Positions 32,688 to 40,568 of a stretch of DNA of 64,000 bases are shown here, one piece after another. The DNA comes from Rhodoferax sp. GTDB taxonomy: Bacteria; Pseudomonadota; Gammaproteobacteria; Burkholderiales; Burkholderiaceae_C. The position numbers and the translations under genes are program-made. The stretch lies in assembly GCA_024236015.1 (NCBI GenBank), contig JACKLK010000001.1, positions 1,178,001-1,242,000 of the forward strand. Reading direction: 5' to 3'. Position 1 is the stretch's first letter, and every line of letters begins with the position of its first letter. The notes beneath the pieces were generated by a model. That model had not been told where the DNA came from, searched no databases, and was given only the letters and a program-made list of their open reading frames with translations.

Positions 32688-34085
32688 TTAAATGATTCGG
32701 GAGAACTTCGCGCGGGTACGGTCGGTCTGCAGGTAGCGATCGAACACCATGGCGATGGCGCGCACGAAGTACCAGCCGGTCGCCGTGACCTGGATGCCGG
32801 CGTCGTCGACCTGCACCAGGCCCTGCGCCTGCAGGTCCCGCAGTTGCTCCAGCTCGGCGGCGAAGTAGCTGCGGAAGTCCACCAGGTACGCCAGGTTGAT
32901 CGACTCGAACAGGCAATGCCCGTGGCACATCAAGGCCATGATCACCGCCCGGCGGATCAGGTCGTCCCGGCCCAGGGCCAGACCACGCACGACCGGAAAG
33001 CGGCCATGGTCGATCGCATCGCAGTATTCGGACAGCGTCTTGGCATTCTGGCTGTAGGTCGCCCCGACCCGACCGATCGCCGACACGCCGAGCGCGATCA
33101 GGTCGTGGTCGGGCTGGGTGCTGTAGCCCTGGAAGTTGCGGTGCAGCCGGCCCTGCCGCTTGGCCACGGCCAGCGGGTCGGTCGGCAGCGCGAAATGGTC
33201 CATGCCGACGTAGACATAGCCCGAACCGATCAGCGCCGCCAGCGAACGCGACAACATCTCGACCTTGGCGCCCGCGGGCGGCAGGTGCTCGGCGTGGATG
33301 CGCCGCTGCGGCTTGAAACGCTCGGGCAGATGGGCGTACGCATACAGCGCAATGCGGTCCGGGCGCAGCTGCGCCACCTGCTCCAGCGTCCGGTCGAACG
33401 ATGCCGGCGTCTGGTGCGGCAGGCCGTAGATCAGGTCGACGTTGATCGACTCGAACCCCTTGTCGCGCGCGGCCTGCACCAGCGCGAACACGTCGCTGGC
33501 CGGCTGGATCCGGTGCACGGCCTTCTGCACGACCGGATCGAAGTCCTGCACGCCGAAACTGAGCCGGTTGAATCCCATGGCCGCGAGCGCATCGAGCCGG
33601 CGGGCGTCGATGGTGCGCGGGTCGACCTCGATCGCATATTCACCGCCGGGCACGAAGCTGAAGTTGCTCCGCAACATGTCCATCAGGCCGTTGAGTTCAC
33701 CGTCGGACAGGAAGGTGGGCGTTCCGCCGCCCAGATGCAGCTGCGTGACCTTCTGCCGGGTTCCGAGCAAGGCGGTATGCAGTTCCACCTCGCGCTGCAG
33801 GTACTGCAGATACGGGGCCGCACGATCATGGTGGCGCGTGATGATCTTGTTGCAGGCGCAGTAATAACACAGCGATTCGCAGAACGGGATGTGCACGTAC
33901 AGCGACAGCGGCAAGGCCATGGCGGCGGCGCCGCTGCGCCGCTGCTGCAGCGCGCGTTCATAGTCGCGCGCGGTGAACGCCTCGACGAAACGGTCGGCCG
34001 TCGGATACGACGTATAGCGGGGGCCGGAAACATCGAACTGGCGCAGCAGCTCGGCAGAAACGGGTGCAGTGGCGGTTGTGGGCAT
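32688..34085 (-). CDS. hemN: Oxygen-independent coproporphyrinogen III oxidase
   Basis: Radical-SAM enzyme that decarboxylates coproporphyrinogen III to protoporphyrinogen IX when oxygen is scarce, 465 residues. The cluster motif is CESLCYYCACN (Cys69, Cys73, Cys76, with the extra Cys78 typical of true HemN), then GGGTPTFLS and the SAM-binding VDPRTID. The HemN C-terminal domain is complete. ATG 34085 was chosen over an upstream frame that would run into the regulatory region. An FNR box centred 34143.5 is 41.5 bp from a predicted start at 34102 with CATATT at 34109-34114 as -10. Confidence 0.95.
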   Translation of the reverse strand: MPTTATAPVSAELLRQFDVSGPRYTSYPTADRFVEAFTARDYERALQQRRSGAAAMALPLSLYVHIPFCESLCYYCACNKIITRHHDRAAPYLQYLQREVELHTALLGTRQKVTQLHLGGGTPTFLSDGELNGLMDMLRSNFSFVPGGEYAIEVDPRTIDARRLDALAAMGFNRLSFGVQDFDPVVQKAVHRIQPASDVFALVQAARDKGFESINVDLIYGLPHQTPASFDRTLEQVAQLRPDRIALYAYAHLPERFKPQRRIHAEHLPPAGAKVEMLSRSLAALIGSGYVYVGMDHFALPTDPLAVAKRQGRLHRNFQGYSTQPDHDLIALGVSAIGRVGATYSQNAKTLSEYCDAIDHGRFPVVRGLALGRDDLIRRAVIMALMCHGHCLFESINLAYLVDFRSYFAAELEQLRDLQAQGLVQVDDAGIQVTATGWYFVRAIAMVFDRYLQTDRTRAKFSRII

Positions 34086-34136
34086 GGGTCCATCTCGGGG
34101 ATGACCGCAATATGCCTCACCCCCCGACCCGGTGGC

Positions 34137-34150
34137 TTGACATGCATCAA
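34137..34150. promoter_or_regulatory. FNR box A (hemN/fnr)
   Basis: TTGACATGCATCAA, a TTGAC-N4-ATCAA palindrome. Centre 34143.5. It stands 41.5 bp from the predicted starts of both divergent genes (hemN near 34102, fnr near 34185), the class II activation position for FNR, so one box may serve both. Confidence 0.8.
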
Positions 34151-34177
34151 ATGCCTCGATCATGATGTAGCGCACAA

Positions 34178-34191
34178 TTGATGCATGTCAG
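34178..34191. promoter_or_regulatory. FNR-like box B overlapping the fnr start region
   Basis: TTGATGCATGTCAG, one mismatch from TTGAT-N4-GTCAA. Centre 34184.5, exactly 41 bp from box A and on top of the predicted fnr transcription start, so it fits negative autoregulation. CACAAT at 34173-34178 would be the -10. Confidence 0.55.
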
Positions 34192-34199
34192 GAGTGAGC

Positions 34200-34976
34200 A
34201 TGTTGCACAGTACCCCGCCCCACCACGATCCCCACGCGGTCACACCCATCGTGCCCTTGAGTTCGAACACCATCCGCGTGGCATGTTCGAGCTGCAACCT
34301 GCGAGAGCTGTGCATGCCGCTGGGCCTGACCGCGGAAGAGCTGGACCGCGTCGACGGGCTGGTCGCGAACCGGCGCCGCGTCAAGCGCGGCACCAGCCTG
34401 TTCCGCTGCGGCGACAAGTTCACCAGCCTGTACGCGATCCGCACCGGTTTCTTCAAGACCTGCATCACATCCGAGGATGGCCGCGACCAGGTCACGGGTT
34501 TCCAGATGGCCGGCGAGGTGGTCGGCCTGGATGGCATCGTCAATGACCGGCACACCTGCGACGCCATCGCGCTCGAAGACGCCGACGTCTGCCTGCTGCC
34601 CTTCGACCGCATCGAGGAACTGTCGACCGAGATCCCCGGCCTGCAGCGCCATGTGCACAAGATCATGAGCCGCGAGATCGTGCGCGAGCACGGCGTGATG
34701 CTGCTGCTGGGCAGCATGCGCGCCGAAGAGCGCCTGGCGGCCTTCCTGCTCAACCTGGTGCAGCGCCTGCATGCACGCGGCTTCTCCCAGTCCGAACTCG
34801 TGCTGCGCATGACGCGCGAGGAAATCGGCAGCTACCTGGGCCTCAAGCTCGAGACCGTCAGCCGCACCTTCTCGAAGTTCGTCGAGGAAGGCATCGTCGA
34901 GGTCAAGCAGCGGCACGTGCGCATCGTCAATGCCGACGCGCTCAAGCAATTGGTGAATCCGCAAGTCTGCAACTAG
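34200..34976 (+). CDS. fnr: FNR-type oxygen-sensing transcription factor
   Basis: CRP/FNR-family regulator, 258 residues. Four cysteines at 29, 32, 38 (CSSCNLREL) and 120 match the [4Fe-4S] ligands of FNR, followed by a cAMP-fold domain and an HTH with EEIGSYLGLKLETVSR (Glu, Ser, Arg that read the TTGAT half-site). ATG 34200 has AGGAG 5 nt upstream. An earlier ATG at 34185 would sit on the predicted transcription start, so it is less likely. The five FNR boxes in this island are its expected targets. Confidence 0.96.
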   Translation: MLHSTPPHHDPHAVTPIVPLSSNTIRVACSSCNLRELCMPLGLTAEELDRVDGLVANRRRVKRGTSLFRCGDKFTSLYAIRTGFFKTCITSEDGRDQVTGFQMAGEVVGLDGIVNDRHTCDAIALEDADVCLLPFDRIEELSTEIPGLQRHVHKIMSREIVREHGVMLLLGSMRAEERLAAFLLNLVQRLHARGFSQSELVLRMTREEIGSYLGLKLETVSRTFSKFVEEGIVEVKQRHVRIVNADALKQLVNPQVCN

Positions 34977-35036
34977 AACCCGTCCCGGTCGGCCCGGGCC
35001 ACGAGGCCGGCGGCCGGACAACCGCCGCGCTCACCG

Positions 35037-35312
35037 TCAGTCGTTGCCCTGCGCGCCCGGCTCGTTGACCTCCTGGGGCGTCATCGCCAGCAGGGCCGTC
35101 AAGCCACAGCCCAGCAGCGTCAATCCCCAGAACACGAAGAACGCCACGGTATAGATGCCCTGGCGCGACAGCTCCAGCGGTTGCCCGGCCCAATGCAGGT
35201 CCTGCGGGTCGACCATGGCGAACACCAGCATCTCCAGCACGCCGGCGACCAGGAAGGCCGGCCACACCACCCACATCAGGCGCTTGGCCCACCGGTTGTC
35301 TGCCATCTCCAT
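35037..35312 (-). CDS. Small two-helix membrane protein of the cco cluster (91 aa)
   Basis: Not recognised as a named family. It has 91 residues with two hydrophobic helices (about 9-31 and 48-73), a basic N-terminus (NRWAKRLMW) and an acidic, Pro-rich tail. It lies 10 nt downstream of fixH in the same direction and is the last gene of the ccoN-to-fixH run, so it is probably expressed with the cbb3 oxidase. A role in assembly or anchoring is guesswork. The ATG given follows the fixH stop; the longer upstream frame only overlaps fixH. Confidence 0.75.
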   Translation of the reverse strand: MEMADNRWAKRLMWVVWPAFLVAGVLEMLVFAMVDPQDLHWAGQPLELSRQGIYTVAFFVFWGLTLLGCGLTALLAMTPQEVNEPGAQGND

Positions 35313-35322
35313 CGTCGTGGCC

Positions 35323-35610
35323 TCAGGGTTTGGCCGTGTCGGCGGCCGGTGCCGCGGCAGGCACACCGGTCTGCGCATGGTTGCGCCCTTGCACCGCCGG
35401 CGCCAGGCTGGCCGACGGGTTGGCCAGGGTCTGGTTGATCTCCAGGCCCTTGCGGTAGTAGTCCTCGGTGATCACCGGATCGGGGTAGCGCAAGGCCAGG
35501 TACAGGGTGACGAAACCGGCAACGACGACCAGCGCCGGGCCGGCAATCACCAGCCAGACATGCCCGAATTTCCACCAGGGAGCGGGCGCCGTGTGATCGG
35601 GTGTAGTCAT
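35323..35610 (-). CDS. ccoH: CcoH/FixH-type protein
   Basis: Short FixH-family protein, 95 residues: one transmembrane helix (about 17-42) and a periplasmic stretch DPVITEDYYRKGLEINQTL that is the hallmark of the family, ending in an Ala/Pro-rich tail. FixH/CcoH assists assembly of cbb3 oxidase and possibly copper transport with CcoI. It is located 12 nt after ccoG. The form here is shorter than rhizobial FixH. Confidence 0.85.
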   Translation of the reverse strand: MTTPDHTAPAPWWKFGHVWLVIAGPALVVVAGFVTLYLALRYPDPVITEDYYRKGLEINQTLANPSASLAPAVQGRNHAQTGVPAAAPAADTAKP

Positions 35611-35622
35611 GCGGGAATCTCC

Positions 35623-37077
35623 TCAACGCGGAACCAGGAACACGGATTTTTCACCGACATGCTTGTTGCTGCCGAGTTCGGTGATGTCGAAGCGGATCGG
35701 GTGCGAGCCCGGTTGCGCGCCCTCGTACGGCAGTTGCACCCGCACGGCGATCCAGCGCGATTCGGTCGCCGCGACGCTGAACTGCTCGTCCGATGCCAGG
35801 ACGACGCCGTCCAGGCCGGTGACGGATATGCGGTAGTCCTGCTTCGCTTCGGTGGCATTCATCACCTGCAGCCGGAACACGTTCTCGATCTTGCCGCCCG
35901 AGACGATGCGCGCCAGGGTTCCGCGGTCGCGCACGACATCGACCTTGAACGGCGAGCGCAGCACCAGGCTCACCGCCATCGCGATCACGATGGCCAGCAG
36001 GATGCCGGTGTACAGCAGCACCCGCGGTCGCAGCACGTGGCGCAGGATCTCCGGACGGCTCCAGTGCTGCTTGACCGCGTTCTGCGTCGAATACTTGACC
36101 AGGCCGCGGGCGTAACCCATCTTGTCCATCACCGTGTCGCAGACGTCGGCGCAGGCACCACAACCGATGCATTCGTATTGCAGGCCGTTGCGGATGTCGA
36201 TGCCGGTCGGACAGACCTGCACGCACAAGGTGCAGTCGACGCAGGCACCGAGCTTGAGCGTGGCCGGGTCGGCCTTGCGCGAGCGCGCGCCGCGCGGTTC
36301 GCCCCGTGCCTCGTCATAGGTGACGATCAGCGTGTCGTGGTCGAACATGGCGCTCTGGAAGCGGGCATACGGGCACATGTGCTTGCACACCTGCTCGCGC
36401 ATGAAGCCCGCATTGCCGTAGGTGGCGAAGCCGTAGAAGAAGGTCCAGAACACCTCCCACGACGTCATCTGCAGCGCGAGCAGTTCCCGTCCGAGTTCGG
36501 TGATGGGCGTGAAATAACCCACGAAGGTGAACCCGGTCCAGAACGCCACCGCCAGCCAGGCCAGGTGCTTGCCACCCTTGCGCAGGAACTTGTCGACCGA
36601 CATGGACGCGGCATCCCGGCGCATGCGGGCCGAGCGATCCCCTTCGAACTTCTTCTCGATCCACAGGAAGATCTCGGTGTACACCGTCTGCGGGCAGGCG
36701 TAGCCGCACCACAGGCGCCCGGCCACCGCCGTGAACAGGAACAGCGACAAGGCCGAGATCACCAGCAAGCCGGTGAGATAGATGAAATCCTGCGGGTACA
36801 GGACCAGGTTGAAGATGTAGAAGCGCCGCGCGCCGAGATCGAACAACACGGCCTGGCGTTGCCCCCAGTCCAGCCACGGCAGGCCGTAGAAGACCAGCTG
36901 GGTCAGCCAGACCATCGCCCAGCGCCAGTTCGAGAACAGGCCCGAGACACTGCGCGGATAGATCTTCTTGTGCGCCTCGTACAGCGACACCATCTCCGGG
37001 TCGGCCGCGATGGCGCCCGCCTCGGCGGACGGCACGATCGGGATGACCTTGCGAGGATCAGGTTTGGAAGAATGCAA
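35623..37077 (-). CDS. ccoG: Cytochrome c oxidase accessory protein CcoG
   Basis: Membrane-bound iron-sulfur protein (FixG/RdxA), 484 residues, needed for cbb3 assembly, probably as a copper reductase. About five helices in the first 330 residues, the WCGYACPQTVYTEIFLWIEK loop, and two ferredoxin-type clusters (CVDCTLCVQVCPTGID and CIGCGACADVCD) near 260-300, followed by an Ig-like C-terminal domain. All cluster cysteines are present. It lies 17 nt downstream of ccoP in the same transcript. Confidence 0.95.
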   Translation of the reverse strand: MHSSKPDPRKVIPIVPSAEAGAIAADPEMVSLYEAHKKIYPRSVSGLFSNWRWAMVWLTQLVFYGLPWLDWGQRQAVLFDLGARRFYIFNLVLYPQDFIYLTGLLVISALSLFLFTAVAGRLWCGYACPQTVYTEIFLWIEKKFEGDRSARMRRDAASMSVDKFLRKGGKHLAWLAVAFWTGFTFVGYFTPITELGRELLALQMTSWEVFWTFFYGFATYGNAGFMREQVCKHMCPYARFQSAMFDHDTLIVTYDEARGEPRGARSRKADPATLKLGACVDCTLCVQVCPTGIDIRNGLQYECIGCGACADVCDTVMDKMGYARGLVKYSTQNAVKQHWSRPEILRHVLRPRVLLYTGILLAIVIAMAVSLVLRSPFKVDVVRDRGTLARIVSGGKIENVFRLQVMNATEAKQDYRISVTGLDGVVLASDEQFSVAATESRWIAVRVQLPYEGAQPGSHPIRFDITELGSNKHVGEKSVFLVPR

Positions 37078-37094
37078 GAACGCCGCTCACTCGG

Positions 37095-38012
37095 TTATGG
37101 GCTGGCCACGGCCGTCTTGTTGGAGAAGCCCCACACATAGGCGGCCAGCACCTGGATCTGGGCCGGGCTGAGCTTGTCGGCCTGTGCCGGCATCTGGTTG
37201 ACCTTGCCGTTGTTGATCATCGAGATGATCGTGGCCTCGCCATAACCATGGAGCCAGATGTCGTCGGTCAGGTTGGGCGCGCCGACGGCCGGATTGCCCT
37301 TGCCGTCGTTGCCGTGGCAGGCGGCACAGACACCGAACTTGGACTTGCCCAGTGCGGCGCGTACCGAGTCGTGCGGGCTGCCCGACAGGCTCAGCACGTA
37401 TTGGGCGACGTTCTTGACATCGTCGGCGGAACCCAGCGCCGCGCCCAGCGGCGGCATGTTGCCCATGCGCCCGTTGGTCAGCGTCTCGACGATCTTGTCC
37501 GGGGCGCCGCCGTACAACCAGTCGCTGTCGGTCAGGTTCGGGAAACCCTTGCTGCCGCGCGCATCGGAGCCATGGCACTGCGAGCAGTTGTTCATGAACA
37601 AGCGTTCGCCGATCGCCATGGCCTGCGGATCCCGGGCGATCTCCTCGGTCTTCATGGCGGCAAAACGTGCATACAGCGGGGCGATCGCCTCCTCGCCCTT
37701 TTGCATCTCCGCGGCATGCTGGCCGGTGGACGACCAGGCCAGGCTGCCCTTGAAGGTGCCCAGTCCCGGATACAGCGCCAGGTAGACCAGCGCAAAGACG
37801 ACGGTGATCACGAACAGCCACACCCACCAGCGCGGCAAGGGGTTGTTCATCTCGCGCAGGTCGCCGTCCCAGACATGGCCGGTGGTGTTGTCGTGCGCGG
37901 TCATGGCCTTGGCCTTGCCGCTGAACCACAGCAGCAACAGGCAGGCCAGGATGCTGACGATGGTGATCCCGGCGACGTACAGCGACCAGAAACCGTGGGT
38001 GAAATCGCTCAT
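37095..38012 (-). CDS. ccoP: cbb3 oxidase diheme subunit CcoP
   Basis: Membrane-anchored diheme cytochrome c that passes electrons into the oxidase, 305 residues. One helix near 10-30, a second near 61-82, and two c-type heme motifs: CSQCH (Cys143-His147) and CAACH (Cys229-His233), with axial Met candidates after each (NMPPLG, NQMPAQA). The length and two-heme layout fit CcoP. It lies 21 nt downstream of ccoQ. Confidence 0.96.
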   Translation of the reverse strand: MSDFTHGFWSLYVAGITIVSILACLLLLWFSGKAKAMTAHDNTTGHVWDGDLREMNNPLPRWWVWLFVITVVFALVYLALYPGLGTFKGSLAWSSTGQHAAEMQKGEEAIAPLYARFAAMKTEEIARDPQAMAIGERLFMNNCSQCHGSDARGSKGFPNLTDSDWLYGGAPDKIVETLTNGRMGNMPPLGAALGSADDVKNVAQYVLSLSGSPHDSVRAALGKSKFGVCAACHGNDGKGNPAVGAPNLTDDIWLHGYGEATIISMINNGKVNQMPAQADKLSPAQIQVLAAYVWGFSNKTAVASP

Positions 38013-38033
38013 GCTCGTTCCTCGTGCAATTCG

Positions 38034-38171
38034 TCAGTCTTGTTCGAAAGGCAGCCGGGCCGCCTGTTCGAAGTCGCTCTTGCGGTTCTTGGACCAGGCC
38101 CACCAGACGATGCCCAGGAAGACGACCAGTGCTGCCACCGTGGTGATGGAGCGCAAGGTGTTGATATCCAT
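38034..38171 (-). CDS. ccoQ: cbb3 oxidase small subunit CcoQ
   Basis: 45-residue single-helix protein (INTLRSITTVAALVVFLGIV, then WWAWSKNRKSDFEQAARLPF). CcoQ stabilises the CcoNOP core, and the gene position between ccoO and ccoP is diagnostic. Preceded by a GGAG-like site. It is too short for most automatic gene lists. Confidence 0.88.
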   Translation of the reverse strand: MDINTLRSITTVAALVVFLGIVWWAWSKNRKSDFEQAARLPFEQD

Positions 38172-38187
38172 TTCTTCTTCTCCTGCG

Positions 38188-38817
38188 TTATTTGAGCGCC
38201 AGGCCCAGCACCTGCAGATAGGCGATGGTGGCGTCCATCTCGGTCTTGCCCTTGACCTCTTCGGCCGCGGCCGCGATCTGCGCGTCGGTGTAGGGAACAC
38301 CCACGGTGCGCAGGGCCCGCATGTTCGCCGCCAGGGCCGCGCCATCGATCGTGCCCTTCTCCAGCCAGGGATAGGCCGGCATGTTGGACTCCGGCACCAG
38401 GTCGCGCGGATTGATCAGGTGGATGCGATGCCACTCGTCGTTGTACTTGCCACCCACGCGTGCCAGGTCCGGGCCGGTGCGCTTGCTGCCCCACTGGAAC
38501 GGATGGTCGTACACCGACTCGCCGGCCACCGAATAGTGGCCATACCGCAGCGTCTCGGCCCGGAACGGCCGGATCATCTGCGAATGGCAGTTGTAGCAGC
38601 CCTCGCGGATATAGACGTCGCGGCCCGCCAGTTGCAGCGGCGTATACGGCTCGACACCCTTGATCGGCTCGGTCGTGGACTTCTGGAAGAACAGCGGCAC
38701 GATCTCGACCAGGCCGCCGACGGCCAGCACGATGAGGATCAGCACGATCATCAGGAAGTTGTTGGTCTCGACGCGCTCGTGCGAGAGCAACGGGGTCTTG
38801 GAGTCTTGGTTTGCCAT
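38188..38817 (-). CDS. ccoO: cbb3 oxidase monoheme subunit CcoO
   Basis: Membrane-anchored monoheme cytochrome c, 209 residues. N-terminal helix (about 20-40), then the periplasmic domain with CYNCH (Cys74-His78) in REGCYNCHSQMIRPF, the highly conserved CcoO signature, and SKRTGPDLARVGGKY. It transfers electrons from CcoP to the CcoN heme-copper centre. The gene lies 12 nt downstream of ccoN. Confidence 0.97.
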   Translation of the reverse strand: MANQDSKTPLLSHERVETNNFLMIVLILIVLAVGGLVEIVPLFFQKSTTEPIKGVEPYTPLQLAGRDVYIREGCYNCHSQMIRPFRAETLRYGHYSVAGESVYDHPFQWGSKRTGPDLARVGGKYNDEWHRIHLINPRDLVPESNMPAYPWLEKGTIDGAALAANMRALRTVGVPYTDAQIAAAAEEVKGKTEMDATIAYLQVLGLALK

Positions 38818-38829
38818 GATCGATGGTCC

Positions 38830-40266
38830 TCAGGCGTGGGCAGCGGCGTTGGGAATGGACACGGTCACGACCTTGCCGGCGGTGGCGGTCTTCCAGGTGT
38901 TCCACAACATGATCAGCATGCCGCCGAGGTACAGCAACCCGCCCATCAGGCGCAGGAAATAGAACGGATAGGTCGCCTTGACCGATTCGACGAAGGTATA
39001 GGTCAGCGTGCCGTCCGGGTTGATGGCGCGCCACATCAGGCCCTGCATCACGCCGGCGATCCACATCGCGGCGATATAGATCACGATGCCGATGGTCGCG
39101 GTCCAGAAATGGATCTCGATCGCCTTGACGCTGTACATCTGCTTGCGCCCGAACAGGCGCGGGATCAGGTAATACATGCTGCCCATCGTGACCAGCCCGA
39201 CCCAGCCGAGCGCGCCCGAGTGCACGTGGCCGACCGTCCAGTCGGTGTAGTGCGACAAGGCGTTGACGGTCTTGATCGACATCATCGGGCCTTCAAAGGT
39301 GCTCATGCCGTAGAACGACAGCGACACGATCAGGAAACGCAGGATCGGGTCATCACGCAGCTTGTGCCAGGCGCCCGACAAGGTCATGATGCCGTTGATC
39401 ATGCCGCCCCAGCTCGGCGCCAGCAGGATCAGCGAGAACACCATGCCCACCGACTGCGTCCAGTCCGGCAATGCCGTGTAGTGCAGGTGGTGCGGGCCGG
39501 CCCACATGTAGGTGAAGATCAGCGCCCAGAAGTGCACGATCGACAGCCGGTAGCTGTACACCGGCCGCTCGGCCTGCTTGGGGATGAAGTAATACATCAT
39601 GCCCAGGAAGCCGGCGGTCAGGAAGAAACCCACCGCATTGTGGCCGTACCACCACTGCACCATGGCGTCCTGCACGCCGGCGTAGGCCGAATACGACTTC
39701 ATCCAGCCCGACGGAATGGCCGCGCTGTTGACGATGTGCAGCAGGGCCACCGCCAGGATGAACGCGCCGAAGAACCAGTTGGCCACGTAGATGTGGCGCA
39801 CCTTGCGGGTGCCGATGGTGCCGAAGAAGACCACCGCGAACGCCACCCAGACCAGCGCGATCAGGATGTCGATCGGCCACTCGAGTTCGGCATATTCCTT
39901 GGCCTGGGTGAAACCCATCGGCAGCGAGATGGCCGCAGCCACGATGACCAGCTGCCAGCCCCAGAACGTGAATGCCGCCAGCTTGTCGCCGAACAGCCGG
40001 ACCTGGCAGGTGCGCTGCACGACGTAATAGGCGGTGGCGAACAAGCCGCAACCGCCGAACGCGAAGATCACCGCATTGGTATGCAGCGGCCTGAGCCGGC
40101 CGTAACTGAGCCAGGGTATGCCGAAGTTGAGCTCCGGCCAGGTCAGCTGGGCCGCGATGATCACCCCGACCAGCATGCCGACGACACCCCAGACGATGGT
40201 CATGATGGCGAATTGCCGTACGACGGTATCGTTGTAGGACGTGGCCTTCGCATTGGGAAATTGCAT
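38830..40266 (-). CDS. ccoN: cbb3 oxidase catalytic subunit CcoN
   Basis: Heme-copper oxygen reductase (C family), 478 residues, with 12 helices and conserved His ligands (LHTNAVIFAFGG, WWYGHNAVGFFLTAGF, AGPHHLHY, VGHVHSGALGWVG). The ATG at 40266 was preferred over upstream frame extension because the latter would read through two FNR boxes. First gene of ccoN-O-Q-P-G-H and the downstream membrane protein. Predicted transcription start near 40289, 23 nt before the ATG. Confidence 0.97.
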   Translation of the reverse strand: MQFPNAKATSYNDTVVRQFAIMTIVWGVVGMLVGVIIAAQLTWPELNFGIPWLSYGRLRPLHTNAVIFAFGGCGLFATAYYVVQRTCQVRLFGDKLAAFTFWGWQLVIVAAAISLPMGFTQAKEYAELEWPIDILIALVWVAFAVVFFGTIGTRKVRHIYVANWFFGAFILAVALLHIVNSAAIPSGWMKSYSAYAGVQDAMVQWWYGHNAVGFFLTAGFLGMMYYFIPKQAERPVYSYRLSIVHFWALIFTYMWAGPHHLHYTALPDWTQSVGMVFSLILLAPSWGGMINGIMTLSGAWHKLRDDPILRFLIVSLSFYGMSTFEGPMMSIKTVNALSHYTDWTVGHVHSGALGWVGLVTMGSMYYLIPRLFGRKQMYSVKAIEIHFWTATIGIVIYIAAMWIAGVMQGLMWRAINPDGTLTYTFVESVKATYPFYFLRLMGGLLYLGGMLIMLWNTWKTATAGKVVTVSIPNAAAHA

Positions 40267-40282
40267 TTTCAGGTCTTCCAAA

Positions 40283-40296
40283 TTGATCTGGTTCAA
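40283..40296. promoter_or_regulatory. FNR-like box, ccoN proximal
   Basis: TTGATCTGGTTCAA, nine of ten conserved positions. Centre 40289.5, close to the predicted ccoN start, so FNR bound here might dampen rather than activate. Confidence 0.55.
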
Positions 40297-40323
40297 GTTT
40301 CCACTGGCAAACCCTGAGCGGGT

Positions 40324-40337
40324 TTGACCAACATCAA
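40324..40337. promoter_or_regulatory. FNR box, ccoN distal
   Basis: TTGACCAACATCAA, perfect TTGAC-N4-ATCAA (TTGAT-N4-GTCAA on the gene strand). Centre 40330.5, 41 bp from the proximal box and 41.5 bp before the predicted ccoN start, the class II activation position. Confidence 0.8.
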
Positions 40338-40433
40338 ACGGGACTTGCGTTTTGACACACAAGCAACACTCGGCCTGCTCGCGCAGGCAGTCGCCACGCA
40401 TGGCACCGGCCTGGCCTGGGCGGAATCATCGTG

Positions 40434-40568
40434 TCATTCCTCCAGGATGCGCTCGCCTTCACGCTCGATATCCTCGAACTGCCCGCGGTAGATGGCCCAC
40501 CACAGGCCTGCCAGGATGAAGAACACCAGCACGACCGACAAGGGAATGAGCAGGTACAGGATATCCAT
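40434..40568 (-). CDS. ccoS: cbb3 oxidase maturation protein CcoS
   Basis: 44-residue protein with the standard CcoS pattern: short N-terminus (MDILYLLIP), a membrane helix with FFILAGLWWAI and a charged tail (DIEREGERILEE). CcoS is needed for cofactor insertion into cbb3 oxidase. Its ATG shares one base with the ccoI stop (TGATG), a tight translational coupling. It runs opposite to nothing else in this gap. Confidence 0.9.
   Translation of the reverse strand: MDILYLLIPLSVVLVFFILAGLWWAIYRGQFEDIEREGERILEE

Noticed and set aside
37804..40317. Plus-strand 837-codon frame over the cco genes.
   Set aside because: Low-complexity His/Arg/Gln/Asp composition with no motif; it is the reverse of ccoNOQP.
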